From positions 1 to 34,332 of the forward strand of contig JASLYX010000010.1 in the NCBI GenBank assembly GCA_030739585.1: a stretch of 34,332 nucleotides of DNA. The letters run 5' to 3'. The position numbers were made by a program, and so were the translations under genes. Under the pieces are notes generated by a model. That model ran no database searches. It saw only the letters and a program-made list of their open reading frames with translations, and was not told the DNA's origin. Of this stretch, positions 7,880-15,439 are shown in pieces. The DNA is from Candidatus Bathyarchaeota archaeon. GTDB lineage: Archaea; Thermoproteota; Bathyarchaeia; TCS64. Each line of letters opens with the position of its first letter. Within the stretch, counting starts at the first letter, position 1.

Positions 7880-8711
7880 CCCTGAGCTCCCCCTCCGAGG
7901 GATGGTTGTGGCGATAACCAGACCTGTAGGGTATAACACGGCCATGGCCAACCTCGTGAAGAGTCTTGGAGGAGTCCCCCGCCTAGCCCCTACGGTAAAG
8001 ATACGTCCTCCTGAGGACATTGGAAGGGTCGAAGAATTCATCCGAAAAGCCACACACGGAGACATAGACATACTCATCTTCATGAGTGTCAAAAGCGTCA
8101 GGAGCCTCTTCCAAGTAGCAGCTGACGCAAGGCTGAAGCACAATCTTCTGAAGGCGTTAGGTGATGTCATAGTTGTCGCCATAGGGAACAAAACACAGGA
8201 CGCGCTCAGGCTTCACAGCGTTGAAGTTAAGATTGTCCCGCACGATCACAGCTCCAAGGGATTGCTGAATAGTCTCTCTGAAATAGACCTACAAGGATTG
8301 AATATTGGGATACCCCGCTCGAGTAATGCTGACGAGATTTTCCGGTGCGTCCTAGAAAAGAGAGGAGCTAAGGTGGACGAGGTTACAGCTTACATATCTG
8401 AAATACCCGACAGTGTAGGTCCCGCGCTCGACCTCATCAAATCCCTTGTAAGAAGGGAGGTTGACGCGGTGACCTTCACGAGTGCATCAACAGGGAAGAA
8501 CCTATTCAAGATTGCCGAAGCCCATTCCTTAGATGATGAGTTGAGGGATGGTCTTTGCGATGCAATCGTCGCCACTATCGGGCCTGTTACAAGCAAGGCC
8601 TTTATTGAGTATGGAGTACATGTCGACGTGATCTCGAGTGAACATTCCACAGAGGCCCTTATCTTGGCCTTGACGAAGAAATTGGCTGAGAGAAAGGCAA
8701 ATAACCTGTAG
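7869..8711 (+). CDS. hemD: Uroporphyrinogen-III synthase
   Basis: Cyclises hydroxymethylbilane with inversion of ring D. About 280 residues, a little longer than the usual 250. The family is weakly conserved, but the architecture fits. It opens with V-V-A-I-T-R-P, has D-I-L-I-F-M-S-V-K-S-V midway through the first lobe, and I-G-I-P-R-S-S-N-A-D-E and D-A-V-T-F-T-S-A-S-T-G-K-N in the second. It ends with A-T-I-G-P-V-T-S-K-A, the usual last motif. Position directly after hemB-hemC-cobA supports the call. TTG 7869 is preferred over TTG 7839 because GAGGAGAT (7853-7860) lies 8 nt upstream. It overlaps the cobA stop by 11 nt. Last gene of the operon. Confidence 0.92.
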   Translation: MKTDPELPLRGMVVAITRPVGYNTAMANLVKSLGGVPRLAPTVKIRPPEDIGRVEEFIRKATHGDIDILIFMSVKSVRSLFQVAADARLKHNLLKALGDVIVVAIGNKTQDALRLHSVEVKIVPHDHSSKGLLNSLSEIDLQGLNIGIPRSSNADEIFRCVLEKRGAKVDEVTAYISEIPDSVGPALDLIKSLVRREVDAVTFTSASTGKNLFKIAEAHSLDDELRDGLCDAIVATIGPVTSKAFIEYGVHVDVISSEHSTEALILALTKKLAERKANNL

Positions 8712-8804
8712 AAAGGGCACTGATACGCGATTATATGAAAATATAGATTATGATCCCGCAAATTAGGATTCTTTGAAACTTGTCTCTCTTGGTATAAATA
8801 ATGC

Positions 8805-9503
8805 TTATTTTTTCCGCTGTCGTCTTGCGTCTTCACCTGGCGCTATGATCTCTTCCACGAGGTCGTTGAGACGGCTATAAATATGGCAGTTTTTTGAGTG
8901 GAAGATCAGCTCCCCTGTAGTGTAATCAGTGCCCGCTCTGTCGTTAAGCTCACTGACCAGGGCCTCATTGAACACCTGGATACCCGCAATGTTGGCTGGG
9001 AGCCCTGCATAGGCATCCCATGATCTAAAGTAGCAGGTAAGGTGCATCTTCCCATCAAGAAGCTCAGTGTCCATTACGGTGAGGCACGGCGGCTCATGCT
9101 TCTTGCCCTCCAGTGTCTTATGGATGTCCTGGGGCTGCCTGATCACCATAGTGAGCTGACGGTCCTGGGGCTCCTTGACATACCTCTCAATAACCTGTGT
9201 GATCTGGTCAACAGGCTCCCTGAGCCTACTCGCGTAGGTATAGGTCTCTCCCTCCTCCTTGACCCCTGCCCAGAGGTACTGGAGTGCATAAGAGTTGATA
9301 TACTTCATATCACATGGGGCCTTCTCAGCAATGAGTGGTCTACTCTCCGGGTTGGTGATTCGGATACTTAGGTTGAGCTTTCTAGTCATCGTGATCTCAG
9401 AGCCATAGCCCACGTTGAAGTCGTCCCCGTTCATCCAGATTTTCTCCAGGGTCCGGTACCAAGCTCCGGGAATGTCAAAGGTTTTGACAGTTGCGTAATT
9501 CAA
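8805..9503 (-). CDS. Archaeal-type thymidylate synthase (ThyA superfamily)
   Basis: Methylates dUMP to dTMP using a folate- or tetrahydromethanopterin-type C1 donor. 232 residues, matching the short archaeal (methanogen-type) family. The nucleophile is C140 in H-E-P-P-C, equivalent to PPCH of bacterial ThyA. F-R-S-W-D (R160, S161, D163) matches the phosphate-binding R-S-x-D, L-P-A-N-I-A contains the dUMP-binding Asn (N171), and H-I-Y-S (H207/Y209) matches the uracil/ribose contacts. The start is TTG 9503 with GGGGTG six bases upstream. It lies downstream of the radical SAM gene on the same strand, about 110 nt apart. No DHFR or dUTPase is in the window. Confidence 0.93.
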   Translation of the reverse strand: MNYATVKTFDIPGAWYRTLEKIWMNGDDFNVGYGSEITMTRKLNLSIRITNPESRPLIAEKAPCDMKYINSYALQYLWAGVKEEGETYTYASRLREPVDQITQVIERYVKEPQDRQLTMVIRQPQDIHKTLEGKKHEPPCLTVMDTELLDGKMHLTCYFRSWDAYAGLPANIAGIQVFNEALVSELNDRAGTDYTTGELIFHSKNCHIYSRLNDLVEEIIAPGEDARRQRKK

Positions 9504-9611
9504 TTTTCACACCCCACAATAATGCTGCTTTAAACTGTATATTGTTTGGAGTATTACATTATTACTATAACCTTCCACTCAAATGAAAAAATCCCTGTTA
9601 AAACACTAGCT

Positions 9612-10697
9612 TTAAGGTATTATCTCGCACCCGTTGTTGATCTCGGGATAATCGAAATAGTCGATATTTATAACTCCCTCTTCGATCAAAGCCTTCACTT
9701 TGGGAGTGATCCCCTCCAGCCCTCGAATCATTGATTTTGTGGTGTGACAAACCCGTTCAAATAGCTCCTCTCCCCAAAACTTGGTCATATTTACAAATAG
9801 GCATCTCCCACCGCAAACCCAGAGATAATTACACTCCGTGCAAGGGGACAACATATCAATAGAGTTTTTCAATGTCATAGGATTCCCTGTTTGAAGATTT
9901 GATACATGATTGAACTTTAGCTCCGGCGCAATGGGGCAGGCCTCGATTCGCCCATTGGTCATGATGGTGAAGCTTGTGGCTCCGGCACCGCAACGAATGT
10001 GTGGCGTAGGCTCTCCGGTAAGGAGGCTCTTTAGCAATGGTATGAATGGGACCATGCCAGGCACAACGCCTTCCTGTAGGGATTCATGAAAATGATCGAT
10101 AAGCCTCATTATCCCCTCGTCGTATCCTTCAAGCCAATTTTCTACATGGGGCCTCTGCTCGAGGTCGGACCAGAATACGTCAAGCTGCCAATGGACGTGG
10201 TCGAAGTGTGGGTCAGATAACTGGAGAAGATGGATCACATCCCTGTATATATTACCATGGTCGGAAAACGCCATCCTTGCCACAAGGTCTCCCTCGAAGC
10301 CCCTAGATCTAACATCCCTGACGTTCCGGAGCACATCCTCATAGGTTCCAGCACCTCGGTTATAGTCAGTTACTTCCCTCCCCCCGTCTATTGAGATAAG
10401 GATAGAGTGGAGCCCATGGAGATTTTTGTCACTTATCTCTGTTAGAAGGGTACCGTTAGTTTGAAGTGTGAAAGCCTTCGCTGGAATGATATCCATGACC
10501 TCCTCCATCAACCCTAGGGCTAGGGTGGGCTCTCCGCCGTAGAACCCTATAACCGGCTCGGGATCTCCCAAAATGAAGGTCTTAAGCTCCTGAATGGAAT
10601 ATGATGGATCCAAAGGGAGCCCCTCGATGTGGCGCGTTCCCCCGCAATATGCGCAGCTGAGGTTACACTTCTCAGTGAGGATCAGGTGGTATTGCAT
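9612..10697 (-). CDS. Radical SAM/SPASM protein, putative peptide-modifying (AF0577-like)
   Basis: 361 residues. The N-terminal K-C-N-L-S-C-A-Y-C-G (C11, C15, C18) is the radical SAM [4Fe-4S] site, followed by G-F-Y-G-G-E-P-T and L-Q-T-N-G-T. Near residue 235 there is R-C-G-A-G, and at the C-terminus C-T-E-C-N-Y-L-W-V-C-G-G-R-C, a SPASM-type auxiliary cluster site. This layout matches an archaeal family named after AF0577, thought to modify peptides; that family link is from memory. No Cys-rich or other precursor peptide gene is seen on either side. A TATA-like box (CATATAAG on the minus strand, 10731-10738) and AAGGAG precede the ATG. Substrate unknown. Confidence 0.85.
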   Translation of the reverse strand: MQYHLILTEKCNLSCAYCGGTRHIEGLPLDPSYSIQELKTFILGDPEPVIGFYGGEPTLALGLMEEVMDIIPAKAFTLQTNGTLLTEISDKNLHGLHSILISIDGGREVTDYNRGAGTYEDVLRNVRDVRSRGFEGDLVARMAFSDHGNIYRDVIHLLQLSDPHFDHVHWQLDVFWSDLEQRPHVENWLEGYDEGIMRLIDHFHESLQEGVVPGMVPFIPLLKSLLTGEPTPHIRCGAGATSFTIMTNGRIEACPIAPELKFNHVSNLQTGNPMTLKNSIDMLSPCTECNYLWVCGGRCLFVNMTKFWGEELFERVCHTTKSMIRGLEGITPKVKALIEEGVINIDYFDYPEINNGCEIIP

Positions 10698-10729
10698 GCA
10701 AAAATCAGACTCCTTGTGTCAGATAAAAA

Positions 10730-10740
10730 CCTTATATGAT
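10730..10740 (-). promoter_or_regulatory. TATA-like box of the radical SAM/SPASM gene
   Basis: The minus-strand word ATCATATAAGG lies about 37 nt before the ATG at 10697, leaving room for a short leader that contains AAGGAG. Confidence 0.35.
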
Positions 10741-10923
10741 CGCCAGCGGAAACTGATTTTATTTTAACCAATTAATTGTTGTCTGGAGTCTGTATTCTCA
10801 ACGGAGACTTTAGCGATAATCCCGTCATTGTACCAAAGCTGCAGCGCTCGCCAAAATACCTAACAACTCCATACAAGATCAAACGGACAATGTTTATCTC
10901 AATCCTCATAGAGGTATGAATCC

Positions 10924-12522
10924 GTGAACCCCCTAATTGTGGACGCCCTTGCCTACGGCAAAGGAAAACGGCAAGCGACACGAGACGTAATCGGTGCGGG
11001 CTCACGGACCATTGCAGGCGTCCTAGAATCCATAGGAATAGAACCGACGGTCGCCCCCATTGAGCAAGTAAATAGACGAGAGTTCAACCTATCGACTTAC
11101 AATCTGCTCCTGGTCACAGGAATGACCTCTGACCTTCCTACCGTCAGGCGAATAATAAGGCGATGGAAAAAAGAGTCAAAGGGACCCGCCCTCATCGGAG
11201 GACCTATTGCTTCGGATGTAGAAATCCTTCAAAGAGTTAAAGCGGACCTAGCGGTGACCGGGGAAGGCGAGCTCACATTGTTGGAGCTTCTAAGCCTAGG
11301 ACTGAACGAAGGAACAATTCCTGCGGAGGGCGAGCTGTCCCTGGTCAAAGGGATAAGTTACAGGACGGATAACGGTACCCAGGTCAACCCTCTCAGACCA
11401 AGAATGAGCCGCATGGAATACGACAGCCTCACCCCATCGACACACACCATCACCAGCTACCCCCTCTTCCGCGCCGCTAGGGTCTATGTTGAGGTCCTTA
11501 GGGGATGTAGTAATTATCATCGAGCTCAGGGATCCCTCTCGGAAGAGACCTGTAACGCTTGTGATCTCTGCCGCTCCGGAGGGCTGGAGTCGAGATACGA
11601 TTGTCCCCATAGCCTGCCTCCTGGGTGCGGATACTGCTCAGTGCCTAGCCTGTTTGGCCCTCCAAAAAGTCGCTCAGTCAAAAAGATCTATGAAGAGGTA
11701 GAAAATCTCCTTCGGGAGGGAGTCCGCAGAATAGTTTTAAGCGCCCCAGGTTTCCTTGATTATGGTCGGGATCTCCAGGTAGAGCCTGAACCATTAACAG
11801 ATCCCAGGAGCCCAGAACCCAACTATGAGGCCCTAGAAAACTTGCTCTCAGGACTATCAGACTTGGCTCCCATAGCCGAAGGAGAGGCATCCCTGATGAT
11901 CGAGAATCTCAAAGGAGACCTCGTTATGGAAAAGGCCGCAAAAATACTGGGCAAGTATTTATCCGGGACACCAGTCAATATCGGCTTCGAGACGGGCTCG
12001 GAAATACAAAGTAAAATCATTGGACGATCATCCACGCCGAGTGAGAACCTAGAAGCTGTTAGGAGGCTTGGAAAAGCAGGTCTTAAACCTTATGTCTATT
12101 TCATTCATGGTTTGCCCGGGCAGAATTACGAAACCGTCAAAGCGACTGTTAGGGCCATTGATGATAGCGTGGCTGCGGGGGCTTCGAGGATCATCCTCTA
12201 CCGCTTCCAGCCGCTTCCCATGTCGACATACCAAGATCTGCCGCGGGCGCCCCCTTCTGCAAAGGATCCGCTCAGTGGCTTGGTTTATGATGCAGCACTT
12301 AGGGCCAATTCAGGGCTCAAGGAGAAACTGATCGGGACTCGTATCAAGGCAGTTATTGCTGAACCGTACTTGAAAGACAACCGGTTTCATGTCGCCTATC
12401 CTATGCTCCATGGACCCGTAGTGTTGGTTCAGCGGGCTCTAGGCATGGAAGGGGAGGTTGTTGATGTGGAGATTTCTGGTATGGTCACTGAAAGGATCGT
12501 GATAGGGACCCTTATAATTTAG
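10924..12522 (+). CDS. B12-binding-type radical SAM protein with Cys-rich insert
   Basis: 532 residues from GTG 10924, preceded by GAGGTAT. Residues 1-120 look like a cobalamin-binding Rossmann domain: an I-G-G-P-I-A-S-D-V-E-I-L strand-turn-helix and V-T-G-E-G-E-L-T-L-L, typical of B12-binding radical SAM enzymes. Next come R-G-C-S-N-Y and a Cys-rich segment (ETCNACDLC), then C-P-H-S-L-P-P-G-C-G-Y-C-S-V-P, the probable radical SAM cluster motif in unusual spacing. N-I-G-F-E-T-G-S-E and Y-V-Y-F-I-H-G-L-P-G-Q are late TIM-barrel motifs. A C-terminal TRAM-like piece of about 60 residues ends the protein. It resembles archaeal families such as MJ0865 (from memory). Substrate unknown; methyl transfer or tRNA/protein modification is possible. 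Confidence 0.8.
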   Translation: MNPLIVDALAYGKGKRQATRDVIGAGSRTIAGVLESIGIEPTVAPIEQVNRREFNLSTYNLLLVTGMTSDLPTVRRIIRRWKKESKGPALIGGPIASDVEILQRVKADLAVTGEGELTLLELLSLGLNEGTIPAEGELSLVKGISYRTDNGTQVNPLRPRMSRMEYDSLTPSTHTITSYPLFRAARVYVEVLRGCSNYHRAQGSLSEETCNACDLCRSGGLESRYDCPHSLPPGCGYCSVPSLFGPPKSRSVKKIYEEVENLLREGVRRIVLSAPGFLDYGRDLQVEPEPLTDPRSPEPNYEALENLLSGLSDLAPIAEGEASLMIENLKGDLVMEKAAKILGKYLSGTPVNIGFETGSEIQSKIIGRSSTPSENLEAVRRLGKAGLKPYVYFIHGLPGQNYETVKATVRAIDDSVAAGASRIILYRFQPLPMSTYQDLPRAPPSAKDPLSGLVYDAALRANSGLKEKLIGTRIKAVIAEPYLKDNRFHVAYPMLHGPVVLVQRALGMEGEVVDVEISGMVTERIVIGTLII

Positions 12523-13067
12523 GCCTCAGATGAAAGATGATTTTACAGCCGATTTTAAAAAACCTCGATACTTCCCTTATTTCTACATCTTTAAAGCGTA
12601 CATTTATCCTACAATTAAGGATATAAACGCTGTCTGAAACCTTTTCAGCTGGCTCAATTATCGTGCGCGACCCTAGTAAAAGATATTGTAACCAGTGAAC
12701 TGTTTTACTTCTCCTTAATTCTAATTATAACCTTCATCCATTATTAACAAGGGAGATTCAAAATGTGCCTAATTTTCTAAAATAAATGTCAATATATCAA
12801 GAATAAGCATCTTCAGAAACCCTCAAAGGTGGAAAACACGGTCGAGCAAAACCTTAGATCGTACGCGGAAAATGGAGTCCCAGTTATTGCTAGATATACC
12901 ATGCTAATTAAGCAAATTCTTTTCTTCATTTGTCTCATTTTTCACGAGTGTGTTATTGTTTATTTTACACTCTTCAAACAAATAGTATTCAACCAATCAA
13001 AGCGTTTATCACATACGATATGTTTTAATCAGAGCCTGAAAGTTGTTATTTGCATCTGAGGGATTTC
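12523..13067. other. AT-rich intergenic region, no confident gene
   Basis: Very AT-rich, with several T-runs that could end transcription of the radical SAM gene. A weak frame from GTG 12829 starts hydrophilic (VEQNLRSYAENG) and then becomes a low-complexity Phe/Ile/Lys/Val stretch, so it is probably non-coding or a decayed fragment. GAGGGAT at 13058-13064 is the ribosome-binding site of rpoP. Confidence 0.4.
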
Positions 13068-13256
13068 ATGGACGAACAAGGAAACACTAACGATCCTGAA
13101 CTAAAAAGTGGCCCAGACTACGAGTGTGTCCGCTGTGGCCGTCGGGTCAATTTCAAGGAGCTAGAAGAATACATATCGTTTCGATGTCCGTTCTGTGGAT
13201 ATCGCATATTTCGGAAGGTGCGGGCCCCCATCGTGAAGCACCTAAAAGCGAGATAG
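13068..13256 (+). CDS. rpoP: RNA polymerase subunit Rpo12 (RpoP/Rpb12 homologue)
   Basis: A 62-residue zinc-ribbon subunit of archaeal RNA polymerase that bridges Rpo3 and the large subunits. It has Y-E-C-V-R-C-G-R-R, then R-C-P-F-C-G-Y-R-I, giving the C-x2-C...C-x2-C zinc site, and ends with the basic K-V-R-A-P-I-V-K-H-L-K-A-R tail typical of Rpb12-type subunits. The ATG at 13068 is chosen over TTG 13050 because GAGGGAT lies 3 nt upstream. The 19-residue acidic N-terminal lead is longer than usual. The rpo5-like gene starts 13 nt downstream, so the two are probably co-transcribed. Confidence 0.95.
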   Translation: MDEQGNTNDPELKSGPDYECVRCGRRVNFKELEEYISFRCPFCGYRIFRKVRAPIVKHLKAR

Positions 13257-13268
13257 GACTGATCTACC

Positions 13269-13811
13269 GTGTCTAGGAAAGCGAAATCTGACGAAGAAAA
13301 GCGAGCAAACCTAATTCTAAAGTATAGGAATCTCAAAGTCAAGAAACGTGAACAAGAAGATCAGACAATAACTTACAATCTCAGCCGAGGCGAGGAGACA
13401 TTTGTTATGCAGATTCTCATCAACCAGAAAACCATTGGAATAGCCTTCATTCGGGAGCTCCGAGACCTTGTCGTGGAGGCTGAAGCTACAAAGGGAATCA
13501 TGGTGGGCGGTGGCAAATACACTTATTCGGCTAAGGCCAATGCGCCAAAGCTAAATGTGGAGTTGATACCTCCCTCCTTACCCACGTTCGATCTCTTTAT
13601 GCATAAGTACGTCTCTAACGCCGAGCTCGTTACCGAGGAGGGCAAGAAGGCACTAATGGAAAAGTACCACTCCGAGCTATACAAATACCCACGGATAAAG
13701 TTTAGCGACCCCGTTGCAATAATACTTGGAGCCGAACCAGGAGACGTAATCCAGATAAATCTAGAAAGCCAGACCGCAGGCACTTCAGTATCCTATCGCT
13801 ACGTCATATGA
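13269..13811 (+). CDS. Rpo5 (RpoH/Rpb5)-like RNA polymerase subunit with N-terminal jaw-like extension
   Basis: The C-terminal 72 residues are the Rpo5/Rpb5 assembly domain. They hold F-M-H-K-Y-V (Rpb5: I-T-E-H-E-L), then Y-P-R-I-K-F-S-D-P-V-A-I-I-L-G-A, G-D-V-I-Q-I, and the ending T-A-G-T-S-V-S-Y-R-Y-V-I. Known archaeal Rpo5 proteins are only about 80 residues; this one is 180. Residues 43-108 align by eye with the latter part of the eukaryotic Rpb5 N-terminal jaw: I-G-I-A-F-I-R-E-L matches V-G-I-K-T-I-K-x-Y, and K-G-I-M-V-G-G-G-K-Y-T-Y-S-A-K matches R-A-L-I-V-V-Q-Q-G-M-T-P-S-A-K. The first 42 residues are basic and charged, and shorter than the eukaryotic jaw start. The gene sits next to rpoP rather than at the usual rpoB operon. 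Confidence 0.85.
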   Translation: MSRKAKSDEEKRANLILKYRNLKVKKREQEDQTITYNLSRGEETFVMQILINQKTIGIAFIRELRDLVVEAEATKGIMVGGGKYTYSAKANAPKLNVELIPPSLPTFDLFMHKYVSNAELVTEEGKKALMEKYHSELYKYPRIKFSDPVAIILGAEPGDVIQINLESQTAGTSVSYRYVI

Positions 13812-13843
13812 TCGATAATATTAGCAGGACACTTCTTCAAGAA

Positions 13844-14395
13844 TTAGTTCTGGATAAGCTTCTCGTACATTTTGTCTAAGGCCCAGCGTAAGCTGCTTTG
13901 GATCTCCCTAAGTCGCCTTTCGTCACCGAAATTCCTGATGGTGATACCTGTAATTCTATCGCTATCCGTTTCCACCTCGAACGATAGCACTTCCCCAAAT
14001 GGGGTCTCTCCTCCTGCGGCCTTTGCTTCATCCGTTGCCTTCATGTTTCCCAGTACTCTCTCGAGAAAGAATGCCTGGAAGGGGGGAATCGAGATAGTGA
14101 ACGCGAGGCTCTCCACGGGTTTGAACAAAATGATCTCATCGTCGATACGCATGTAACCCAGGGTCACACCATCCTTTGATTTTACAGATATTCCTTTGTC
14201 TTCACTATCTAGCTGGGTTTCAATCTTTGGTGGCACAGGATTTCGGAATCCCTGCCTAACAATGCTCCTGTCGATTTCTGCTATGGCTTTCCTCAGATCC
14301 CTAATTTCTCCTTCCAATTCCCGAATGTTATCATCTAAGTTTTGACGAATCTTCAGGAGTTTCCGCATCTCGTCTTCCCCGCTCACCATTACCAC
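13844..14395 (-). CDS. Conserved-looking protein with N-terminal coiled coil, unknown function
   Basis: 183 residues, not recognised. Residues about 8-48 (MRKLLKIRQNLDDNIREL and on) have a strong heptad pattern of Leu/Ile with Glu/Lys/Arg, predicting a coiled coil. The rest looks alpha/beta: S-K-D-G-V-T-L-G-Y-M-R-I-D-D-E, F-K-P-V-E, a hydrophobic F-Q-A-F-F-L-E-R-V-L-G-N-M segment, and I-T-G-I-T-I-R-N-F-G-D-E-R-R-L. No Cys cluster, membrane segment or signal peptide. GTG 14395 and ATG 14389 are both possible starts. It converges on the rpo5-like gene with 32 nt between the stops, and is divergent from pyrF. A structural or adaptor role is only a guess. Confidence 0.7.
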   Translation of the reverse strand: MVMVSGEDEMRKLLKIRQNLDDNIRELEGEIRDLRKAIAEIDRSIVRQGFRNPVPPKIETQLDSEDKGISVKSKDGVTLGYMRIDDEIILFKPVESLAFTISIPPFQAFFLERVLGNMKATDEAKAAGGETPFGEVLSFEVETDSDRITGITIRNFGDERRLREIQSSLRWALDKMYEKLIQN

Positions 14396-14473
14396 GTCTG
14401 CATCTTCCTGTGGATATTTCCTTTGATCTGATTAAAAACAATCGGATAACCCGCCTCAGCATCCTCTAGAGAG

Positions 14474-14482
14474 CTTTTATTA
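14474..14482 (+). promoter_or_regulatory. TATA-like box of pyrF
   Basis: CTTTTATTA centred about 31 nt before the ATG at 14509, with no Shine-Dalgarno sequence before that ATG. This indicates a leaderless or nearly leaderless mRNA. Confidence 0.4.
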
Positions 14483-14508
14483 CTCTATGAACTGAATTTA
14501 CTTTTGAC

Positions 14509-15378
14509 ATGCTAGGCCAAGGCTTCGTGAAGAGATATTATGAGCTAAGTAGGGAGAAGCAGAGCTTCCTTTGCGTTGGGCTTGACCCTGTCACTTCTAA
14601 AATGAGAGATAAATACGTGATTCCCTCGAAGCTGATCGAATATCATGGGGTAATTGAAGGAACCAAAAAGTTTTGCCTCGACGTGATCAAAGCCGTCGCT
14701 CCCTATACCCCGATAATAAAGCCTAATGCCCAATTTATCCTCTACACATTTTCCTTCCAGGACCTCAGGGAGATCGTTGAGGCAATTCACGATGGGGGGT
14801 GTCTTGCCCTCTTAGATATCAAATTTTCTGACATTGGATCCACGAACTCTGCGGGCCTCCACTGGATAACCGATGCAGGGTTCGACGCGGTCACCTTCAA
14901 TCCATTCCCGGGGTATGAAAACGGAAGCGACGCCATATATACCTGGGCTAGAGAGAGGGACAAGGGGATATTCAGCCTATGCCGGATGTCCAATCCTGGG
15001 GCCCACGATTACATGTCTCAGACAGTGGGCGGGGAGCCACTCTATCTAAAGCTTGCCCGTGACGCCGCGGCTCATGGGTGCAATGGATTTGTGGTTGGAT
15101 GTACTGCATCCACTGAGCTAGGGGAAATCAGATCAATTATAGGGGAGGAGCGTTTGATCCTGTCCCCTGGGCTGGGGCCTCAGGGAGGCGATCCAAAGAC
15201 AGCCCTCGAGTGCGGCTCCAACGGCAATGGGGATGGTCTTATAATATCTTCATCAAGGGCAATCAACTTTGCATATGAATCTTTTGCCTGGGATTGGGTG
15301 CGGTTTGCCGAGGCTGCTGGGGCCCAAGCCTTAAGAAAACGTGATGAACTAAATGAGATAAGGAGACAGTTGATCTGA
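14509..15378 (+). CDS. pyrF: Orotidine 5'-phosphate decarboxylase
   Basis: Last step of UMP synthesis. 289 residues, longer than the common 210-240-residue archaeal PyrF, which puts it in the long (type 2, mycobacterial-like) family. It has L-C-V-G-L-D-P near the N-terminus and the catalytic D-x-K-x-x-D motif in L-L-D-I-K-F-S-D-I-G (D103, K105, D108). V-T-F-N-P-F-P-G-Y-E-N and S-N-P-G-A follow, and near the C-terminus L-S-P-G-L-G-P-Q-G-G-D is the phosphate-binding loop (P-G-I-G-x-Q-G-G in relatives). Monocistronic start at ATG 14509; the por operon follows after 61 nt. Confidence 0.95.
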   Translation: MLGQGFVKRYYELSREKQSFLCVGLDPVTSKMRDKYVIPSKLIEYHGVIEGTKKFCLDVIKAVAPYTPIIKPNAQFILYTFSFQDLREIVEAIHDGGCLALLDIKFSDIGSTNSAGLHWITDAGFDAVTFNPFPGYENGSDAIYTWARERDKGIFSLCRMSNPGAHDYMSQTVGGEPLYLKLARDAAAHGCNGFVVGCTASTELGEIRSIIGEERLILSPGLGPQGGDPKTALECGSNGNGDGLIISSSRAINFAYESFAWDWVRFAEAAGAQALRKRDELNEIRRQLI

Positions 15379-15395
15379 TAATTCCCGCTTTAAGA

Positions 15396-15406
15396 CTATA
15401 TTTTAA
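15396..15406 (+). promoter_or_regulatory. TATA-like box of the por operon
   Basis: CTATATTTTAA lies about 39 nt before GTG 15440, downstream of the pyrF stop. It gives the por operon its own promoter. Confidence 0.4.
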
Positions 15407-15439
15407 TAGTGCGTTACATACACAAGACTGATTTCGCGG

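Noticed and set aside
12829-13059. 76-residue frame upstream of rpoP
   Set aside because: Low-complexity Phe/Ile/Val run in AT-rich DNA with no family features; likely chance.
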